A stretch of DNA of 9,650 nucleotides, taken from Candidatus Omnitrophota bacterium (GTDB lineage: Bacteria > Omnitrophota > Gorgyraeia > Velamenicoccales > Velamenicoccaceae). Shown here one piece after another: positions 6,393-9,650 of this stretch. A program made the position numbers and the translations under genes. Where the stretch lies: contig JAQUOM010000061.1 of the NCBI GenBank assembly GCA_028717105.1, positions 1 through 9,650 of the forward strand, in the 5' to 3' direction. Under the pieces are notes generated by a model. That model was not told the DNA's origin and did not search any database. It saw only the letters and a program-made list of their open reading frames with translations. The number at the start of each line of letters is the position of its first letter. Position 1 is the first letter of the stretch.

Positions 6393-7322
6393 TCATGCGC
6401 CCTGAAACAACCACGTCGATAAATATCTCTCGCCTGTGTCCGGCAGAACGACAACGATCGTCTTCCCCCTGGATTCTTTTCTCCTGGCGACTTCCAGGGC
6501 CGCCCACATGGCCGCGCCGCTGGAAATCCCGACGAAAATCCCCTCTTCCTTTGCCAGGCGGCGGGCGATCGACGCGGAATCTTCGTTCGAAACCGCCATG
6601 ACCTCATCGACGATCTCCCGCATGAGCACCTGCGGGACAAACCCCGCACCGATCCCCTGGATCTTATGGGCCCCCGGCTTGCCTCCGGAAAGAACAGGAG
6701 AATCCCTGGGTTCAAGTCCTATAATCTTAACAGAAGGCTTCCTTTTTTTCAAAACTTCTCCTACCCCCGTGATCGTGCCGCCTGTGCCGATCCCGGCGAT
6801 AAATATGTCCACCTTGCCGTCCGTATCTTTCCATATCTCTTCGGCCGTCGTGCGGCGATGGATATCGGGGTTCGTCGGATTATTGAACTGTTGCGGCATA
6901 TAACTGTTGGCCAGCGTCTTGACGAGCTCCTCGGCTTTTTCCACCGCACCCTTCATTCCTTTCGTGCCGTCGGTCAGGACGACCTCTGCGCCGAGGATCT
7001 TGAGCATCTGCCGGCGCTCGATGCTCATTGTATCCGGCATAGTCAGGATCAACCTGTACCCCTTGGCCGCCGCCACAAAAGCCAGCGCGATCCCCGTATT
7101 ACCGCTTGTCGGCTCGATAATAACAGAGTCTTTTTTAAGATAGCCCGCCTTTTCTGCGGCCTCGATCATAGCGAAGCCGATCCTATCCTTGACGCTGGAG
7201 AGCGGGTTAAAAGATTCCAGCTTCGCCAAGACCGTCGCCTCAAGGCCGGCGCTGAGTTTATTGATTCGGACCAAAGGCGTGTTGCCGATGGTCTGGGTGA
7301 TATCGTCGTATATTTTAGACAT
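6393..7322 (-). CDS. cysK: Cysteine synthase A (O-acetylserine sulfhydrylase)
   Basis: CysK makes cysteine from O-acetylserine and sulfide using pyridoxal phosphate. The 309-residue protein has normal length. It shows IGNTPLVRI at 12-20, the cofactor lysine K45 in SSVKDR, the substrate loop PTSGNTG at 71-77, QQFNNPTNP near 144-152, the phosphate-binding GTGGT at 179-183, and the pyridine-nitrogen serine in GISSGAA near 265-271. These favour CysK over cystathionine beta-synthase or CysM, and there is no C-terminal regulatory domain. The ATG at 7322 has a GGGGGT ribosome site about 6 bases upstream. It lies between metY and metX, so cysteine and homocysteine synthesis share one transcription direction. 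No serine acetyltransferase gene is present here to provide its substrate. Confidence 0.95.
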   Translation of the reverse strand: MSKIYDDITQTIGNTPLVRINKLSAGLEATVLAKLESFNPLSSVKDRIGFAMIEAAEKAGYLKKDSVIIEPTSGNTGIALAFVAAAKGYRLILTMPDTMSIERRQMLKILGAEVVLTDGTKGMKGAVEKAEELVKTLANSYMPQQFNNPTNPDIHRRTTAEEIWKDTDGKVDIFIAGIGTGGTITGVGEVLKKRKPSVKIIGLEPRDSPVLSGGKPGAHKIQGIGAGFVPQVLMREIVDEVMAVSNEDSASIARRLAKEEGIFVGISSGAAMWAALEVARRKESRGKTIVVVLPDTGERYLSTWLFQGA

Positions 7323-7340
7323 AAATACCCCCTGCTTAAA

Positions 7341-7419
7341 AGTAGTCAGTAGTTAGCAGATAGTAGCCGGAGTAAAAAATAAAAACGTATTTAGCAATCT
7401 CTCTGTCTACTGTCTACTT
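7341..7419. repeat. Imperfect inverted repeat between metY and cysK, overlapping the metY stop
   Basis: The left arm (7341-7366) is made of AGTAG/TAGTAG units. The right arm (7399-7419) contains GTCTACT twice in tandem. AGTAGTCAGTAG and its right-hand partner pair at 11 of 12 positions around an AT-rich spacer. The right arm covers the last codons and the TAG of metY. In the transcript the hairpin is followed by TTTT, so it could weaken read-through into cysK. It also resembles heptamer-type intergenic repeats. Confidence 0.55.
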
Positions 7420-8711
7420 GTTTTAGACAATGCCTGTTCGATATCCGCCAGGATGTCATCAATGTGCTCGATCCCGATGGAAAGGCGGATGAAATCCGGC
7501 GTCACGCCCGTCGCCAGCTGTTCCTCGGAGCTTAATTGCTGGTGCGTCGTTGTCGCCGGATGAATAGCCAGGGTTTTGGCGTCGCCGATATTAGCCAAGT
7601 GCGAGATCAACTCCAGGCTGTTAATGAATTTTTTTCCAGCCTCAAGCCCGCCTTTAATGCCGAAACCGATGATCGCGCCGGCGCCCTTGGGCAGATACCT
7701 GGTGGCACGCGCTTTTTCGGGGCTCGAGTCGAGACCCGGATAGTTGACCCACGAAACCCTGGGATGTTTTTCCAAAAATTTCGCCACGGCCAGAGCATTC
7801 TCCGAATGACGGATCATCCGCAAAGGCAGGGTCTCCAAACCCTGAAGGTGCAAAAACGAATTGAACGGCGAAATCGCAGGCCCCAGGTCCCGCAACAAGG
7901 CGACGCGCGCCTTGATAATGTAGGCTATGTTCCCCAAAGGTTTAAGCGCTTCAACAAAATCTATCCCATGATAACTCGGATCAGGGCCTGCGATGAGCGG
8001 GAATTTGCCGCCTTTGGCCCAGTCGAATTTTCCGGAATCGACGATGAGGCCGCCGAGGGACGTCCCATGCCCGCCGATGAACTTTGTCGCGGAATAAACC
8101 ACGATATCCACGCCGAAATCGATCGGACGCAACAGATACGGCGTCGCCGTATTGTCCAGGACAAAAGGCACGCCGTTTTTGTGCGCGACGGCCGCAATAC
8201 CCTCAAGATCTGCAACATCCAGCTTCGGGTTGCCGACAGATTCCGCATAGACGGCTTTGGTCTTGGGCGTGATCGCCTTCTCGAGCGCCTTCAGGTCGTT
8301 TGATTTGACGAATTTAACCGTAATGCCAAGGCGTTTGAAGGTGTAATGAAAAAGCGTATATGTCCCGCCGTAGAGGTTATCGGCTGAGACGATCTCGTCC
8401 CCTGCCTGGGCGATATTCAGAAGCGCCAGCGTTATGGCTGACTGGCCGCTGGCAACAGCCAGGGCCCCGGCGGCGCCGTCCAAGAGCGCGATGCGCTTCT
8501 CGAAGACATCGGTCGTCGGATTCATGAGGCGCGTATAGATATTGCCGAACTCTTTTAAGGCAAAGAGATTAGCGGCGTGTTCCGTGCTCTTGAATTGATA
8601 AGACGTCGTCTGGTAGATCGGCACAGCCCTCGAGCCCGTGGCCGGGTCGGATTCCTGCCCGCCATGGAGCGCCAAGGTCTCAATTCTCAATTGTTTTTCG
8701 TTCTTCGCCAT
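7407..8711 (-). CDS. metY: O-acetylhomoserine sulfhydrylase (MetY)
   Basis: This cytosolic pyridoxal phosphate enzyme of the Cys/Met metabolism family joins O-acetylhomoserine with sulfide to give homocysteine directly, avoiding cystathionine. The 434-residue length fits MetY rather than the roughly 390-residue MetB/MetC/MetZ enzymes. Motifs include LALHGGQESDPATG near 13-26, YQTTSY near 33-38, YTRLMNPT near 59-66, ASGQSA near 87-92, the cofactor aspartate D186 in VLDNT, and the cofactor lysine K210 in YSATKFIGGHG. The C-terminal IHPATTTHQQ and GVTPDFIRLSIGIE blocks are typical. The ATG at 8711 follows GGAGGA at a 3-base spacing, with a second AGGAGG further up, suggesting strong translation. 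It is first in the cluster, behind a good promoter and next to an Rrf2 regulator. Confidence 0.96.
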   Translation of the reverse strand: MAKNEKQLRIETLALHGGQESDPATGSRAVPIYQTTSYQFKSTEHAANLFALKEFGNIYTRLMNPTTDVFEKRIALLDGAAGALAVASGQSAITLALLNIAQAGDEIVSADNLYGGTYTLFHYTFKRLGITVKFVKSNDLKALEKAITPKTKAVYAESVGNPKLDVADLEGIAAVAHKNGVPFVLDNTATPYLLRPIDFGVDIVVYSATKFIGGHGTSLGGLIVDSGKFDWAKGGKFPLIAGPDPSYHGIDFVEALKPLGNIAYIIKARVALLRDLGPAISPFNSFLHLQGLETLPLRMIRHSENALAVAKFLEKHPRVSWVNYPGLDSSPEKARATRYLPKGAGAIIGFGIKGGLEAGKKFINSLELISHLANIGDAKTLAIHPATTTHQQLSSEEQLATGVTPDFIRLSIGIEHIDDILADIEQALSKTSRQ

Positions 8712-8730
8712 TTTTCCTCCAGGCCCTCCT

Positions 8731-8744
8731 GTGCGTTAACACAC
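8731..8744. promoter_or_regulatory. Palindromic operator candidate at the metY transcription start
   Basis: GTGCGTTAACACAC is a dyad centred on GTTAAC with only one mismatched pair. It starts one base past the -10 and covers the expected start site near 8739, a typical repressor position. A related TTAACA dyad lies before the Rrf2 gene at 9265-9283. As RNA it would form only a small hairpin. Confidence 0.5.
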
Positions 8745-8745
8745 T

Positions 8746-8774
8746 ATTATCCCCAAAATCACGATCCCTCTCAA
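8746..8774 (-). promoter_or_regulatory. Promoter of the metY-cysK-metX-metW cluster
   Basis: TTGAGA (8774-8769) and GATAAT (8751-8746) on the minus strand are separated by exactly 17 bases, each with one mismatch to the sigma70 consensus. The start would fall near 8739, giving a leader of about 27 bases with the metY ribosome site in it. It lies in the 95-base gap after the Rrf2 gene. Confidence 0.75.
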
Positions 8775-8792
8775 CAGAAATCTCTTTGAGGG
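8766..8792 (-). promoter_or_regulatory. Inverted repeat overlapping the metY -35 region
   Basis: CCCTC(AA) and (TTGA)GAGGG arms surround an 11-base AGAGATTTCTG spacer on the minus strand, with a two-base bulge. It ends 15 bases after the Rrf2 stop and includes the -35 box. It could be a weak terminator for the Rrf2 gene or a second regulator site. No long T-run follows. Confidence 0.35.
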
Positions 8793-8806
8793 CACACCTT
8801 CTTGCC

Positions 8807-9241
8807 TCAAATACAGTAGGTCAACGGCCCCTTATGGATCTTTGCGGCCAGTTCTTCGAACGTGACATGATCGATGACGCCGGATGTCGCCGCGGATACG
8901 TCCTGCCACACTTTCCTGAATACGCATTTATAGACGTCACGGCACGCCGTATATTCATGCCGGACGCAGGCAATGGGTTCTATAGGGCCTTCAATGAATC
9001 GGACGACATCCCCGACCGTGATTTTGTCCGGGGCCTTCGCCAATAAAAACCCTCCCACCTTACCTCGCCGGCTTTCCACGAAACCGCCTTTTTTTAAATC
9101 CGTCAGGACCTGCTCTAAAAATTTGACAGGGGCATCGATGCGCCTGGCCATCTCATGGATCGTCACCAGTTCTTCTCCATAATGTATGGCCAGATCAAGA
9201 ACAGCCTTCAGCGCGTAATCTCCTCTATATGTTATCTTCAT
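8807..9241 (-). CDS. Rrf2-family transcriptional regulator with three cysteines
   Basis: This 144-residue protein has the Rrf2 N-terminus MKITYRGDYAL, a winged helix-turn-helix around residues 25-62 (TIHEMARRIDAPVKFLEQVL, then KKGGFVES), and the wing motif RRGKVGGF followed by LAKAPDKITVGDVVRFIEG. C92, C100 and C106, spaced C-x7-C-x5-C, sit where IscR and NsrR hold their Fe-S cluster (C-x5-C-x5-C there), so an iron-sulfur or redox sensor is possible; His96 or His125 could also ligate. CymR, the Rrf2 regulator of cysteine metabolism, lacks such a cluster. The ATG at 9241 starts the family similarity; an upstream frame to 9295 does not. It lies 95 bases before metY, so control of the cysteine/methionine genes is the natural inference. 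Confidence 0.9.
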   Translation of the reverse strand: MKITYRGDYALKAVLDLAIHYGEELVTIHEMARRIDAPVKFLEQVLTDLKKGGFVESRRGKVGGFLLAKAPDKITVGDVVRFIEGPIEPIACVRHEYTACRDVYKCVFRKVWQDVSAATSGVIDHVTFEELAAKIHKGPLTYCI

Positions 9242-9264
9242 GGCTAATCCATTAAATCTATAAT

Positions 9265-9283
9265 CTCTATTAACATAGTAGAG
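9265..9283. promoter_or_regulatory. TTAACA-centred dyad before the Rrf2 gene (autoregulation candidate)
   Basis: CTCTATTAACATAGTAGAG has CTCTA/TAGAG arms plus an internal CTAT/ATAG pairing. The TTAACA core is also present in the metY operator candidate, in a similar place just after the -10. Eight of fourteen positions agree between the two. Confidence 0.4.
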
Positions 9284-9309
9284 TTTACACGACAATAAAA
9301 AATTGTCAA
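9282..9309 (-). promoter_or_regulatory. Possible promoter of the Rrf2 gene
   Basis: A perfect TTGACA (9309-9304) overlaps the stop of the upstream gene. TAAACT (9287-9282) follows after 16 bases and matches the -10 at four of six positions. A GACAAT-N5-ATTGTC inverted repeat (9291-9307) shares the -35, so the site may also be a regulator target. Confidence 0.45.
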
Positions 9310-9650
9310 GTTTTTTTTAGAAACTTTTGGGCGGCTGGTTTCTTATGAGCTGCCGCCGACGCCCTCTTAAAAAAATCCACCGCACTCATGCTGAATGCCT
9401 CCAAGACTTTGACGGTCCCGGCAGCCATAGGGTATTTTTTCAGTTTTCCTGCACTGACCCATCGGTGCTTTCGATCCACGGCCGGATCGGGTTTGACCCG
9501 GCATTCCCAGGCTGAAAGCCGGACGCTGAAACGGGTGTAAGCGTGCCGGACCGTTGCCGCGTGCCGGGCCTCGGCCAGATCGACGCCCAATTCTTCTTTA
9601 AGTTCGCGCGCCAGGGCCTGGTTTGGAGCCTCCCCCTTTTTTATCTTCCC
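9306..9650 (-). CDS. mutY: A/G-specific adenine glycosylase C-terminal part (MutY), cut by the window edge
   Basis: The frame is open to the window edge and ends with TGA at 9308-9306. It carries a Nudix-type domain: G-x5-E-x7-REL-K-EE-L-G-V is encoded at 9650-9582. Next come VRHAYTRFSVRLSAWECRV and RWVSAGKLKKYPMAAGTVKV, which resemble the C-terminal oxoguanine-recognition domain of MutY (the HAYTHF-type strand and the WV...LPA helix). MutY removes adenine mispaired with 8-oxoguanine. The glycosylase domain would lie outside the window, so a standalone MutT-like Nudix hydrolase is not excluded. The tail of about 28 residues is Lys/Ala-rich and poorly conserved. A TTG at 9590 is not taken as the start because the Nudix box continues upstream of it in frame. 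Confidence 0.68.
   Translation of the reverse strand, partial: GKIKKGEAPNQALARELKEELGVDLAEARHAATVRHAYTRFSVRLSAWECRVKPDPAVDRKHRWVSAGKLKKYPMAAGTVKVLEAFSMSAVDFFKRASAAAHKKPAAQKFLKKT

Noticed and set aside
6194..6715. Minus-strand open frame overlapping the metX leader and cysK
   Set aside because: It is Arg/Ser-rich, out of frame with cysK and without family features, so it is explained by high GC and cysK coding.

Overview
The window looks like ordinary bacterial chromosome carrying central and sulfur metabolism. Every recognisable gene is on the minus strand, so transcription runs from high to low coordinates. The organism cannot be named from this sequence. Moderate GC, sigma70-type promoters, Shine-Dalgarno sites, a ferredoxin-dependent 2-oxoacid oxidoreductase and a mycobacterial-type transaldolase fit an uncultured, possibly anaerobic bacterium of a poorly sampled phylum (Omnitrophota-like). 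That placement is inference.

In transcription order, the right edge holds the C-terminal part of a MutY-type adenine glycosylase with an intact Nudix box (9306-9650). Next comes an Rrf2-family regulator with three cysteines (8807-9241), then a sulfur amino acid cluster: metY (O-acetylhomoserine sulfhydrylase), cysK (cysteine synthase), metX (homoserine O-acyltransferase) and metW. MetX activates homoserine, MetY adds sulfide to give homocysteine, and CysK makes cysteine from O-acetylserine. No serine acetyltransferase or sulfate reduction gene is present. A good promoter sits in front of metY (TTGAGA-N17-GATAAT) with a palindrome on the expected transcription start. A related TTAACA-centred dyad lies in front of the regulator, which suggests one autoregulated regulon.

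After a probable terminator comes a three-gene operon: a 59-residue 4-oxalocrotonate-tautomerase-like protein, korA (gamma and alpha domains fused, TTG start overlapping the tautomerase stop) and korB. These give a two-subunit 2-oxoacid:ferredoxin oxidoreductase, probably for 2-oxoglutarate, with an unexplained tautomerase translationally linked to it. Then comes a transaldolase of the pentose phosphate pathway with its own possible promoter.

The left end holds tRNA-Ser(GCU) behind an extended -10 promoter. Its 3' end is part of a perfect 13-bp inverted repeat that continues into a cluster of palindromes. After that a short open frame resembles the first residues of a GIY-YIG nuclease but stops after 13 codons.

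No gap between genes exceeds about 215 bases. No CRISPR array, insertion sequence, prophage or rRNA was seen. The main items for a second look are the Rrf2/TTAACA control region, the tautomerase-Kor coupling, the GC-rich structured leader of metX and the palindrome cluster at the tRNA.
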